Positions 42,496-55,471 of a DNA stretch of 64,000 nt are shown here, piece after piece; position 1 is the stretch's first letter, and each line of letters starts with the position of its first letter. The stretch lies in contig CALNVZ010003425.1 of NCBI GenBank assembly GCA_940671915.1, forward strand, positions 38,834,939-38,898,938, written 5' to 3'. The notes under the pieces were generated by a model. It was not told the DNA's origin. It saw only the letters and a program-made list of their open reading frames with translations, and ran no database searches. Source of the stretch: Paracentrotus lividus. Its lineage: Eukaryota; Echinodermata; Echinoidea; Camarodonta; Echinidae. The translations under genes were made by a program, and so were the position numbers.

Positions 42496-43189
42496 GGGAA
42501 AATAATCACATTATATAACAATGGTTAATAATTTTTCCTATTTGAATGACACATAACAATTTATGGAAAGGCTTACAAACTAAAGAGTGCACTCAGTTCA
42601 GCTATATTTTTAGAGTTGCAATACTTATTGGCATTAAGGATATTGCGTGTTGTTGCCTTCGATCCAAATTAAATTCAAATTCAAAATAAAACAAAATCAA
42701 AAATGTTTTTACCGCCCCAGAATGCCATTACCATTTCCCCATTTTGTTTATTACTTATATTTTGTCATTAACAGTTTACATCAATTACAGAATCTTTCCC
42801 TGAGATAATATATAGACCTATTAGTTGCAACACAAGACTTACGATTGATTAAAAGTTTTTTACATTTTTTTCTCGGTCTCCTCGTCATGGACAGGATGCT
42901 CCAAAGTTGATGATCTCAATCCTAATCCTAGTCCTAACCTTATTCTTAATAATATAAAAATCCTAATCCATGACTGTTCCTGGTTTTCAAAAAAGGCTAC
43001 ATAGCAAAAATCAATCGTAAGTCTTTGTGTTACACCCCACTGGCCATGTAAAATATCTCCCTCAAAGAATAACAAACACCTTAAACTGTTCCTTTGTGTG
43101 TATGATTTAGAGGCTTATACAAAACGGGCTCCCCTAAAGGGGCACAGAGGGGGAAAGAACATAAAAATAAAAGGGGTACACGTGCCACG

Positions 43190-43455
43190 TTTCCTGGGGT
43201 AGGACTGAGGGGGGGGGGGCTTGACCAATAGGGTAAACAAAAAGGGGCCCCAAAATGACCACAAAAAAAGGGTATCATGGGGGTTGACAAAACTTTTTGA
43301 AAAAAAAATATCTGTGAATGGTTTGGAGAATGATTAAAATATAGCCAGGGTCCCGAAAAGTAAAAGCATGGAAAAACATATTCAAGAAATTAAAGCCGGA
43401 GCAAAATCATGTCGCTATAGCGAAAAAAAAAATCCACCTTTATGACGGACCAGTG
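43190..43455. mobile_element. Single-ended copy of the 18184-19188 element
   Basis: Shares 'aaacaaaaaggggccccaaa', 'attcaagaaattaaagccgg' and 'ccacctttatgacgg' then CAGTG/TA with the right arm of 18184-19188. No matching left arm was seen. Confidence 0.65.
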
Positions 43456-44119
43456 TAAATTGGCAGCAGAAGATTGGATGCTTTTTATTGTCCTCCTTTC
43501 CGTGTAGTAATGTTCTTTCAGCCATAGTCATAATTCTCTCTCCTCTGTCGAACCTTGTTCTATAATCTTCTCTAATTTCTTGCATCTAGGCTACTCTAAC
43601 TACTCTATTTACAGCTATTGGCAGATTGGAAGCTACCTTAGCTCCCCTTGATCTGTATTGGGGAACAATAATTAAAAAAATATATATTAGCAACGCGACT
43701 TTAAACAAAATATAACAAGTGTGACATAAGCATCGTAATACAGTTGACAGAATGGCTTAGCTCCACTTTCTAGAATTTCTAAATATAGTAAATGACATTG
43801 ACTTTTCCTGCAACATAATATAGGAGTATATGAGGGTACGTACCCTCTCTTGTCACAAGGATTGCAACATAGCAGAAATTGGTGCATTAAAAAAAATACA
43901 AGTCCTTTATGTGTTATTATATTTCATTCATGGTCATAGTATATTTCACCGTTTTGGTATAATCTTAAATAAATTGTGATACTTGTCCATTTTCATTTAT
44001 GGGATCTGTTGATGACTAGACCTACTCAATTCTGAACAAAAGGAGGGGGTGGGGGAACAGGAACAATTAACCTTTCGTTATCAAGCACTATTCCCCCAAA
44101 ACTGGATTCTCTCACTTAA

Positions 44120-44486
44120 AGACCGTTGACGGAGTAAATACAACCTTACATCGATTGAAAGCAAAGTAGGCGTATAACATAAATACACACAAAATAAATC
44201 AAATTTTCATAACAGTATTCATAAAAAGATGATCGAACCTCAACCAGGCCATCCCTCCCAAGTACTCGTAAAAGTACCCCTATATATTATATAATGCGGC
44301 TGATGACGTCAAAGAAGTTTAAGGGAATGCTACTGCCAGGCATGATTGGGCTTCGCCTTTAGAAAACACGTTTGTATTGCTATGTCAGAACAATAGAATT
44401 CTAGCACACATGGGGTCTATTGTTCTGACATAGCATAGTTTTATATGTAATTTTGGTTTTCATTTCTCGGTCCGGTCTGGGACTTT
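44120..44486. mobile_element. Element family B, copy 2 (internally deleted)
   Basis: Left AAAGACCGTTGACGGAGT with TTAA at 44116-44119, then 'gatgatcgaacctcaaccag'. The right end is TCGGTCCGGTCTGGGACT. Much of the second arm is missing compared with 22609-23198. Confidence 0.65.
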
Positions 44487-44757
44487 CATTTCCAATTTTC
44501 AAAACGATAACTCTAGCAATACCCCTAGTGTTTGTATCCACACGAAGGTGCCAAAAAGCGACCATGGCAATGAGAGGGTTAAACCAGTGCCTAGAGAGGA
44601 TAAATTTATTTAATTGAAAAATATAGTCTTACATTGCAAAGAAGGTTTATGAATTTTCTCTATCAAAATATCAAATCACAGCACTTTTGCTGGATAATAA
44701 AGACTTCTGGTTCTGGCACGTATTCTCCTTAGCACTGTTTTTTTTTTTTTACTTCTT

Positions 44758-44759
<2 letters not shown>

Positions 44760-44805
<46 letters not shown>

Positions 44806-44964
44806 AAGATATATATATATATATCTGTTCATTGTAAATATTTCTCCTGAGGAAGACGGAGGCAATACCGTCGAAAATTTGAGACAAATCTAATAAAAAT
44901 TGGCGAAAATGCATTACAACATTTTGTTTTTTGTTTGATTCACATGCCAATACGTGAAACTCTA

Positions 44965-45032
<68 letters not shown>
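44760..45032. repeat. Two (TA)n microsatellites
   Basis: TA-rich tracts at about 44760-44825 and 44968-45032 separated by about 140 unique bases. Open frames across them are low-complexity artefacts. Confidence 0.92.
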
Positions 45033-45036
<4 letters not shown>

Positions 45037-45936
45037 ACCATTTAAATCTATCTCGATCAGGGATGCCGATCACGGCTGAGTAGGAATAAGGTGCATCCAA
45101 TAAATAAAACTGAAGACAAAAGTATCACTTTATAAATAGTTAGATTTGATGCAAGATCACGAATATTGGCAAGATGGATGATCCCGAGAGAACAGGATTA
45201 CTTTAACAAGGACAACGCCGTAACACATCCTGAGTGACCTATGGAATAATGTAAGGCAGAACATATCGCATAGGCCTATATCCGAGGTAAGGAAGCTACC
45301 AATAATCAGTAAATTATAGAAAGTTAATTTCTGTATGGAATTACATGAGACTTGACCAACACACTCCTAAATTGAACTTGTACTCTATTTTGATACTGTG
45401 TACCTTACACACCGTGAGATGAACAAATCTAATAAAATAATTAAAATTCGAGAGATAAATAAATTATACTTAACAAAATAACAATATATCACAGCAAACA
45501 CATGATTTAATATTCGACTGACAAGGCACAGTTTACATTTCATTACAAGAACACTTCAAACTTTGTGAGGCACTGGACTCTTTGATGGGCAGTTAAAGCT
45601 ATATTAATCGTATATCACGTTGTCATGGCAACAGATAAAAAGGATGTTCTCTTTCTAACATGTCTAAGAGGGGAAATCTTATGCTACTAATTTGTAGAGA
45701 GTTTGAAATATTTAGGCCTATATGGACTGATTTTTGAAATTTGCTAATTCTTACATAAAGATATACCTGATTTATAGCAAAATACCAGCTTATATAATTA
45801 TTTTCGTTTCCATGGCAAGATCATTTTAAACATTGACTTTAAACAAAATTAAATTGAAAATTATATTCATCGTATATGAAAGGAATACATTGAAAGAACA
45901 TGCTACACCCCGACATTTCCCAAATCAATGTCGTAT

Positions 45937-46686
45937 CCCTATTCAGACTAGGGTTGCGACTGCCGCGCAACCGCTTCGAATCGCAACCCGGCGCTTTATG
46001 ACTTTTTTTTTTCAAGTGTCCCGCAACTTTTGACACCAAGTTCGAAAAAATCGGACACTCCGTTGTCGCGTTACGCAACATTATGTAATCGCATATCAGG
46101 CCAAAATTGAACGAAATTCGTCATTTTCCATGCATTTGTGTACAAAATACTGCTTTTTTCTAAATTGCTTTATAACACTGATAATTGTGTCTTCTGAGCC
46201 TTTTGATTAACTAAATTTGTCTTTATATTGATCAAAATACATTTCTCAAGCATAAAAAATTACAAAAACAAAGGAATACATAAGAATAAAAAACAATAGA
46301 ATACATAAGAAATTCATAAAATAATAGAATACAAAAGAATTAATTTGAAATTTCTGAATTTGTCAATTTAATACTGTTGTCTATGCTACTCAGCAACTTT
46401 TAGAAAAGATTTGGGCTTCATAACTATATTTGTTAATGAAATATTAACGATTCTAATAAAAAAAACCCATCTAATTTGCATACGTGAGTATGCATAAATT
46501 AGCATAAATTAAATATGTGAATTAAAAAAAAAAAAAAAACCATATCAGCGACACCCTTTACATGTGCAGCGACGTTCGTGCAAAATTTCACGGCAATCGG
46601 ACCATCCGATCTCAGGGGGGGGGGGGTCAAATTGCCCCCCCCCCCCAGTCAAAATCTCCTCTTGCCAAAGCCCAGTCTGAATAGGG
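45937..46686. mobile_element. ~750-bp TIR element related to 9118-9851
   Basis: CCCTATTCAGACTAGGG at the left mirrors CCCAGTCTGAATAGGG at the right. G-run and C-run shoulders flank the 3' side. Inside, 'gaatacataagaaattcat' is the inverse of text in 9118-9851, so the two are relatives. Flanking TTAA is not clear. Confidence 0.65.
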
Positions 46687-46710
46687 TCAAAGAAAACAAA
46701 AAACTCAGTC

Positions 46711-47226
46711 ATTACCATGGCAATGACCATTGGGTTGTACAACCTCGAGTTAGAATACACGGAGCTCAGGGTTTCGTTAAAATAAAAAGGGTTCCTTAAA
46801 ATTACGGGTTGCATGCATTGTTCTTGTCCGTGTCGTAATGAAATATTACATTATTATATTAGGGTACTATGTGTTACCATGGCAACGGTCGAGGAAACCA
46901 TTGAGAAGAACAGTAACAATGCATGTTCATGCACGATTCTAAACTAAGGAATCATGGACTGATATTTGACAAGAATCAAATTTTATTAGACCCTTATTTA
47001 AAATTTCGTGATATTATGTAAATTTAACAAAAAATTCTAGCGTTGCCATGCCAACGACAGCAGTTCAGTGGTCAACCCATCACTATGGATAGCCTGGGTT
47101 TAAATTGCTATTGAATTAGTGCATGTAAATTAAAATATAACTAATATATTAAGCTTTAACGAATTAATGAAATTTCTGCCTAATGTTTAGAAATGTAATG
47201 GAAATAATACGTTACCATGGTAACGG
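46711..47226. repeat. Four X-box-like palindromes at ~165-bp spacing
   Basis: ATTACCATGGCAATG (46711), GTTACCATGGCAACGG (46873), GTTGCCATGCCAACG (47042) and GTTACCATGGTAACGG (47211). Spacings are 162, 169 and 169 bases. The intervals share only weak similarity, so this is either a decayed tandem repeat or a conserved set of sites. The core matches the RFX-factor X-box consensus. Confidence 0.55.
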
Positions 47227-48704
47227 TCAAGGATGTCTTCAACAAAAAAATTCAGTTCAGCACCAAAAATTATTAAGAAAAACTCAAGAAATCGTTCTAT
47301 ACAGAAGTTTTTACATATCTCATTCAATAGCGAGAGAGCCTCACCTATGCCATTCAGTTCATTCTGAAAGAGACTGCTAGTCTCGTGAAAGAGACACATT
47401 TATGATATTACTACTTATTTTGAGATTTTTAAAAACGATATTCACATTTTAGTTTTAATTATATATATAAATATGTTTTCATATTGTTTATTTGACTTTA
47501 ATTACTTTAATCAAACTATGTTTACTCTAGATGCATTATAAGAGCAAACCTCAAACTCTATAAGGGTCTGTGTACATAGCCTACTATGACTGGACACTAG
47601 AGGGCGCACCGTTTTTTGCTAAAATAAGTCATTATATATTACCATTTTTTAAGTTTAAAAATGATAATATATTTGTTAAGTGTTGTGACTTTTAAATTAT
47701 GGGCATGGCTGATGCACGGCAAATCATTTGCCTCGTTACTAAGGTTATAATATTCTAATTATAAGACTTCAAAGTAAGGGTCCAAATTTTATTATAATAC
47801 ATGAGTCAATGGCAGAGTGAGAAATTTGATCTAGCTTTTATTCAAAATTCCTCAAATTGTAGGAATTTCTGGGATAGTCACCCTCAAAAGTACCAATTAT
47901 CATCACAATGACAGTAACAAACAATGTTTTAACAAATTATTTAAGAATTTATGAACTTTTGAAATATTGAAAAATCGGCAAATCTCTTTCCCCGCCAATA
48001 TAAAGATACCATCCAAAAAAAAAATGTAAAAAAAAAAATATGAAAGATACTACCCAAATACTATTTGGATTTGCAACACAGATATATTTTCCAGTGGCTA
48101 AAAGCTATTAAACAGTATTTGAATGCTTTAAATACTAAATATGGCCTATATCTCAATAAAGGACAAAAAGAAAAAAATCGTAAGTATCCATCTATGAACT
48201 AATATATGGTACTACTGCAGATTTTCCCGAAAAGTAGGGGTGAAACGCAAATTTTGCCCCAAATATTTTTAAACCCTCTTATAGAGCTTACCAAGCCCTT
48301 TCGATTGATATATAAATGGTTTGCATTCCCCCATTATTAAAGAAAATATGCCGTTTTTAAGTGCAGACATTTGGCACTTTGTACATGATCTTTGAGTTCC
48401 GTGACGCGTGCGAGAGAGAGAGAGAGAGAGAGAGAGAGCAGTAAAAGAATGGACCAAGATGATGACCATTGAGGTCAGCTAGATTAAAAAGGTATAAAAA
48501 TGATGCTTTTTATTTCTAAATAGAATAGTTCATTTTTTGGAAGACACGAATTTGCAGCACAAATTTTTTCATTATGTACACATATCTAATTAAAATGAGA
48601 ACACATAATTCACATTCTTAAACATGTAGGCCTTCATTTCTATCTGCAATTTTGTTGGATCATAATTGTTTATAAAATATTTAGCAAACACTCCATGTTA
48701 ACTA

Positions 48705-48991
48705 CAGTGTCCCCAAAAATTATTTGTACACTTTGAAAAAATGAAATTAAACAAATCGATGTTGGTTTGAAATTTCAATTACTATTTATATCAGATGGTA
48801 GGTAATGTCACCATCACCTGAATACTAAATCTCAAATGTTCTGTCAGACTGATGGAAAATTTGACGTTCAGTGTTTAGGTGATAGTGACATTACCTACCA
48901 TTTGATATAAATAGTAATTAAAATTTCAAGCCAACAGCAATTTATTTAATTCCATATTTTCAAAGTGTACAAATAATTTTGGGGGACACTG
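48705..48991. mobile_element. 287-bp palindromic MITE with TA flanks
   Basis: CAGTGTCCCCAAAAATTATT at the left mirrors AATAATTTTGGGGGACACTG at the right. Arms extend ~120 bases ('gatggtaggtaatgtcac' and its inverse). TA lies at 48703-48704 and 48992-48993. Mariner-type ends. Confidence 0.82.
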
Positions 48992-50267
48992 TATGCTATT
49001 ACTATTCTATACAAAAAAAAATTATGCAAATGATTTAATTCTATAGCTTATTATCGTTTCATCTTATTGTTATTAGGGCTAAAACAATGAGACGGTGTGA
49101 TTGTTGACAAAAGCACATTCTGTATCAATAATTTTCAAAATTTGAGAGCCTGAATCAATGATCTGGTTGCCCTCACCCCCCCCCCCCTGTAAAAAAAAAA
49201 CCTAACACAATAAATTTAGAGGGGAAGGGAGGAGGTGGGCCGGCGAAAAATTTGGGGTCAAGGAAAAATAATTCTTTTCAAAAAATGCAATAGGACCTAA
49301 ACATTTTTCTTTCTTTCTTTTTCATTAATTACTTTCATAAAAAAAAAAAAAATCTGTAGCAACATTACGTTACCATACCATCTATGCATACACAAACAAA
49401 ACAGGATGTTTGCGTCCTACATTACAGTCATTTTTTTTCAAGCTACAACATACAAGATAGTTTATTTAGTCCAAATCATGGAAATTTGCCTTCCACCGGC
49501 TTACATAACGCAGACTACCCCCTCCCTCCCCCATAACAAAAACAAAAACAAAACAAGCAAATACAGAAAAGATCTATGGTGTGAGGCACGCATGAGTTGC
49601 ATAGGACCCCTGGATGTGTTTGCATAAAGTGAAAATCAATTTGAGCATCATTTCACACAACACCGGTAGAGCGTGTAGAAGAGCATAATAAATTCATACA
49701 ATTTCATGAGCGCAAATGAACAGGGAATGTTGGTTTATTCATTGAAAAAATGTAATCAAATTAAGAAATACAGACTTACTTCAAAGTCATTACTGATAGA
49801 GTTAAATGTGGTGAAAACAATTATTGTTAAAGTATAAACGTAGAGTAGTAAGTAGAATATAGTAGAGCATAATTTATAACATTTCAAGTGCACAAATAAA
49901 ACTTGGAATGTTGGTTCTAATCATTGGCAGATTTCAATTTAAAAATGAAATATTGCCTTATTTACAAGCAATTATATGTAGAGTTATTTATGTGATGCAT
50001 AGATTATCAAAATATAGCATAGAAATATAGAAGAGCTAATTAATCTGCACAATCATTGCAGGACATATTGGTTTGATTCATAATTTTTCAAATGCAATTA
50101 CAATACGAAATGTTTGGCTTTATTTATGGTTTGCTTTGCAAAAGGTTTTCATTTCAAGAAGTGATAGAGAAAAAAAAAAAAAAAATCAAAAATTAGCTAA
50201 AAAAACAGTAGAAGTTGCAATTGGAAGGGAGTACCACTTGATCTACATGTGTTTTTTTTTTTTTATA

Positions 50268-51641
50268 CATTGCGTACTCAATAAAAACGGACAGTTTTGA
50301 AAAGTCGTCAAAATTTTGTTTCAAATCATGATGTCCATATTTTATGTTATAGATGCTCTGAAGCTCTATTTTCAAATGTAATTTAAAAAAATAAGTTTCG
50401 TTCATGCTTGAGTACACACAGAACATTTTTATCGGGGGCTCAAAAAAGGGCTTGCGCACAAAATGGAAAAAACGAGAAATATAATCATCAAGATGTCTTG
50501 CTAATACCAAGGCGTCCTACTTCTAGAACTTTTTCTTTTCTTTTTCTTTGCCAATATTTTTGAATTATGATTTGAAATTCATTTACAAATCTTTTTATTG
50601 ACTGTAATTGTTTTTGTTTTTGTTTTTGTTAGTTTTGTTTTTTTGTCATTTTAATATGTAATCTTTTTGTAATAAATTTTTCTTCAAACTTAAATGTCTT
50701 TTTTTTTTGTCAACCCAAGAAAGGGGATGTCGATGCTTGTTTAATTGATTGATTGATTGATTGATTGATTGCTTTGTTTGTTTTGTTCATGCTTGAACGA
50801 GCACGGAAAGTTTTTGTCTAAGGTTAAAAAAGGGGGGTATTATTTATTTTAAATCGGGTACTACATTCGGATTGATTGTTACTTTACACTGATAAATGAT
50901 TATGTTAGCCAAATGAGGTGATTTTCCTATGATTCTTCCAATGATTTAATCAATCATTTAAACAATCAATAAAAAAAAGTAATTGATCAATCAATTAATC
51001 ATTTAAAGAAACAATGAATTAATCAAACGATCAATCATTCAAAATGGTCAATCTATCAATCCTTCAATCAATCAATCAATCGATCAATTAATAAATCAAT
51101 TCATCAATCAAACAATCAATCAATCAAATAAACAAACGAACAAACAAAGCAGTCAATCTATCAAATAAACGTCCAACCAACTAAATCCCCTTTCTTGGGT
51201 TGATAACTTTTCTAAATAATTTTTTCTTAGTTTGAGGGAATATTCAGTGCTAAAAGATAGCATGTTAACGTGAAAAAAATCAACAACAAAACAAAACAAA
51301 AAGCAATTCAAGTAAACAAATAGCTTTGTAAATGTATTTTGAAAGCATATTTCGAAAACCAATGGCAAAGATAATGACAAGGTTAAAAGCAAGTCTGCTG
51401 GTAAGCAAGAAGTCTGATGATCGTATTTCTAATTTTTTCTATTTTGTGCGCAAGCCTTTTTTTGAGCCCCCGACAAAAACGTTCTGTGTGCGCTCAAGCT
51501 TGAACGAAACTTATTGTTTCAAATTGCATTTGAAAGATAAGACTTCAGAGCATCTATTAACATAAAAATATGGACATCATAATTTGAAATGAAATTTTGG
51601 CAGACTTTTCAAATCTGTCCCGTTTTTATTGATACACCCTG
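50268..51641. mobile_element. Mariner-like long foldback, copy 2 (both ends present)
   Basis: Left CATTGCGTACTCAATAAAAA and right TTTTTATTGATACACCCTG are inverted, with TA on each side (50266-50267, 51642-51643). Arms share 'aagcctttttttgagccccc' type text and 'caacccaagaaaggggat', with (ATCA)n/(TGAT)n tracts between. It serves as the unoccupied reference for the MITE at 11741-11880. Confidence 0.78.
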
Positions 51642-51820
51642 TATATATAATCTTTTCTCTCTTACAGTAGATTTTCATGAATAACCATCACAATTTCTTT
51701 TTTTTAATGGTGAAAGTAACAAATTCCTTGGAGTTCTGTTTTCAGGTTTAATTGTCCTTTAAAATCTCGTGGGATTTACAAACACTTTTTCAGATGTTAC
51801 ACAGGCTGAATCAATCTAAG

Positions 51821-52304
51821 AGTGTGTTCAATGTCCAGTTTCAAATTTATACGCCAACATGAATCATGATACAAAACACAATTACAAAATGCTGATATAA
51901 AGAGAAACAAAGTGTGTGTTCATTGTCCCCCATCCCCGGTCGTAAAAGTAAACGTGTTTCAAATCTCGATTCGGAGGAAAAAGATGCGTTTTGAGACACA
52001 ATCAGCTTCAATTTTACGACCTTGAGCATCGCGATTGCAACGAAATGCGACACTGAACAGGATTGAGTTGTCAAACGTGTTTAAATGTGCTCTCACAGTG
52101 GAAGCTCCCGGCGCAAGTGAAAAAAGGAGAAGATGTTTGTTTTTTGAGAGCGGGGAATTTAAAGACCATGGAAATATATTCAGCTTTAAATTTTTGACAC
52201 TGAACGGTGCACCGCTGATTGCGTTTGTGTTTGTGTTTTGTAATTGCGTTTTGTATCATGATTCATGTTGGCGTATAAATTTGAAACTGGACATTGAACA
52301 CACC
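51821..52304. mobile_element. Harbinger-like palindromic MITE, copy 1
   Basis: GTGTGTTCAATGTCCAGTTT is mirrored by AAACTGGACATTGAACACAC. Flanked by TAA on both sides, the TWA target typical of PIF/Harbinger elements. About 490 bases; same family as 61242-61741. Confidence 0.75.
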
Positions 52305-52609
52305 CTAAGCTCCAGTGTATACTGCCCCCCCCCCCCCACCCTCCACCCTCTGGACCATGCCAATCCAATATGTTGAGATGAATTGAGCATCTTTGTCAGT
52401 CAGGGTTAGAATGTGACCTTTCTCTGGTTATCTACTCAAAGGTTAGCTATCATCAGTACCAGTCGGTTAACTATCAATATACACACAACATGGCATCTTC
52501 ATCGGATTGTATGACCTTTGACCCCATTATAACCGACTTGTATTCAGGTTCTATGGACATGCTATTCTGTTCTGTAGCATGACGAACGAGAACAAGAAGG
52601 TTGTGTATG

Positions 52610-53440
52610 GATTCCTTGTCTATCACTTTTAATGCCAGTGTTTTTGAACCTCAACTTTTTCTCTGTCTATCTCTCTATTTTTCTCACTCTCTCTTACTAG
52701 CTCTTTTTCTAACTCTTTCTTTCTCACTACCTTTATTTCAATTCTTGCCAGTCTTCATGTCATTTTATTTCTTTCTTTCTGCTATTCTTTTCTTCTCGGT
52801 TGCTGTCCATTTCACTTTCTTTTGCGACTGAATAAGCAAGTACCCCTTTTCTGCTACAAGTTCTTAGAAAAATAGGAATCACATAAAATCATTTCAAAAT
52901 AAACAAAGACCAGTGTGCCTTTGCATAAAACCTATACTACGTTTGGATACGTATGCATTTTGATTGGCTATTGAGCAGTGTTACCATGGTAGTTACCACT
53001 GATGGCAGAGTTACTTTAAAAGCAACTGTTTATGCAACATCACCCAGTACAGTAGGGTTTCAGTGTTCATAATGGAGGGATAAGCGTAATAGTGTTCTAC
53101 AGCTATCTTCAGTAGATAGTAAAATACTATTTTACAGAATTAATTACCAAAAATTACAAAATCTTTAATGACTAAGGGTTTTATAAGTTGAAAAGGAAGC
53201 ATCATATATAAAGAATATTGCCATTTTAAAAAATAATTATTTAGCTTTGCAATAATTTTTTTTTTTTTTTTAAATTATTATGTTTGATTGTTTAGATGGG
53301 ATCTATTAAGATTTTTTTTTTTTACAGTGACAAATAAAGATTTTTTGGAGCAATAAGTTAGGAAAGAGGAGGGGGAGATATTTCCCATTCTTCAAAACTT
53401 TTTCTCTGTTATTCTGTGGGGTTGTATAATAATTAGATAA
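52610..53440. other. Intergenic or intronic sequence, nothing firm
   Basis: Contains a CT-rich stretch (about 52660-52800) and T-runs. No exon, TIR pair or RNA gene is supported. Confidence 0.5.
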
Positions 53441-53445
53441 CAAAC

Positions 53446-53538
53446 CTAGTCCAGTCTTGACAGGGTCAGCCTCTGCTAATGACTTCAGGACATCATTGTA
53501 CTCTACTGCATCACCATCAATACTCCAGTTCTTCAGAC
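53446..53538 (-). CDS. Single internal exon of an unidentified minus-strand gene
   Basis: On the minus strand an acceptor TCTCCATAG precedes 93 open bases encoding LKNWSIDGDAVEYNDVLK then SLAEADPVKTGL, followed by the donor GTTTGT. Phase is 1 on both sides, so the exon is symmetric. Codon use and amino-acid composition look like a conserved protein, unlike the AT-rich noise around it. I do not recognise the family. No partner exon could be found with confidence between 53540 and 64000 or below 53446, so introns are probably long. Confidence 0.6.
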
Positions 53539-53539
53539 C

Positions 53540-54950
53540 TATGGAGAAGCAGAGAAAAATAATGTTATAAATAACTTTTTTAGATTTGATGTATTGTCTA
53601 ATACCTTTAAAGTTATCCCAAAGGGGCTTGTTTCACAAGAGTTTAGTTTGACTTACAATCTAACTTAAATTTCAAGTTATGCATTGATATAATGCATTAC
53701 CTTATAAGTCAGATCATGCTTAGGGGATATGAACTATTGAGAAGTCTATCAATGAGTTTACTTGTTGCACATGGAATTAAGAATGAATTTTATGTTAAAC
53801 TTAACTCTTTGTGAAACACTGCCAAGGAAAGAAGTTGTTGAACTGCTAATGGCCACGTTCATCTCTATTTGCCTACTAAAAGAATCTTATTGGAACCAGG
53901 TCGCATATTTATGATAATGACGGCATCACTGTCATAGGTTAGTCCCAGATGTAAACAATCATATCTAATTGATTTTATGTCTCTTCAAACTCTATCAATT
54001 AAACTTGCTGATACAATTATTACTTGATTTAAAAAAAACACTACAATAGATTATCACCACACACTATTCCACTGATTGTAACATCCAATGGCAAACAAGG
54101 TCATTTTATAAATAAAATGAAGCTGGTTAGCTGGGTTAATTGTTGGACATTATACTGTAAGAAATTGTATGCCTTACAATGGCCAATACTGTAATAATTA
54201 CACTAGTCGAAAGATTTATAGTATATATGCTTAACCCATGAATGTCCATTAAAAATTATGGTCTTAAGCCCTTTAATAATAGTAGTGTTGTTTTTTAGTG
54301 CTCACTAGACCAGTGCTCTTATACAAGAATAAAGTTTGTCTCAAGTTTCAGGTCAGGTCTAATTATGTTGGTTGTTATCGCGCTTCAATGATAAGAGTCT
54401 GATAAGACCTACTCCGGACATTGCAGACAATATGAAAGATAAAAACGCATTCTAAGTTAATTTCCTGTGCTCGTGATTTTAAACTCATTGTAAACCCTCA
54501 AAGGAGTTTTTTCACTTTCTTATTCTTCTACATTGCATCAATTTCAATTGATTTGTTTTTTAGTCACAGTCATTTCACAAACAATGTATACATTTTGTGA
54601 ATAATGATATTATAAGTAGGTAAAAAATGAGTCACGAGTGAAATAAAAGAACAATACAAATACAATAAATCTTATAACAAATACTTCCTAGTGATGAATG
54701 CTCTCAAAATATGATCTGCCAGCTTACATGTATAACGACCCATAATTTTTTTAATAAAAAAACAAAAACAAAAAAGGCATCATTTCACATAAAATTAGAT
54801 AATATACATTGTACATGCATAGAAAAGCATCTAGTCAATTAAAGTAATTTCATTCACATGGAGTGTAGAAAATGATAATTTTATTCATTTGTAATCTTCC
54901 TACAAATCGTGGAATAAACATGTGCTCAGAAGGCATTATTCCCTTGTCTC
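53540..54950. other. Intron-like sequence upstream of the minus-strand exon
   Basis: AT-rich with no open frame, splice pair or repeat I can support. If the exon at 53446-53538 is real, this is probably its upstream intron. Confidence 0.45.
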
Positions 54951-54954
54951 CAAT

Positions 54955-55430
54955 ACCCTTTTCTCACGTACTAAAATTTCCATAGCCCGGTACTATAGGT
55001 AGTACTAACTTGCAATTTAGTCCCATCTATAGGGTAAAGCTTATTCCACTTTCTGTTCCGACGATGTTTTGGCAAAGTAGGCTAACCCCACCTATAGTCA
55101 GGATTCTCTGGCCCTGCAAAATAGCAGGGTTAGCCGGGCAATTGCGGTGTTTAGAGTTAAAAGCCGGGATTACATACTCTCGTCGGAACAGAAACCCGGC
55201 TAAGCCAACAGCTGTGCACATGCCGTACTAGCGAGCGCCAAGCCACAACACGGAGGCTAACGATAGGACGGGGTTACCGATTTTTGTGTGAGAACAGCGT
55301 GCATTTTCTTAGCCTGGGTTAGGCAGATATTTTGGCTCGTCGGAAAAGGAAAGTAAATAGTACGGGGTAAAGGAAAGTATGGGGTTAACGATAGTTCAGG
55401 GTTAAGAAAAGGCCCGTGAGAAAAGGGTAT
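54955..55430. mobile_element. ACCCTTTTCTCACG-ended element, copy 1 (internally deleted)
   Basis: ACCCTTTTCTCACGTACTAA at the left mirrors CCCGTGAGAAAAGGGTAT at the right. Shares 'actataggtagtactaactt', 'ccactttctgttccgacga' and 'gcagggttagccgggcaatt' with 59605-60207, but lacks about 130 internal bases. Confidence 0.78.
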
Positions 55431-55471
55431 TTGCGTCTTCTATCTTGTTCACCTTCGAGTACATTCTTTAA

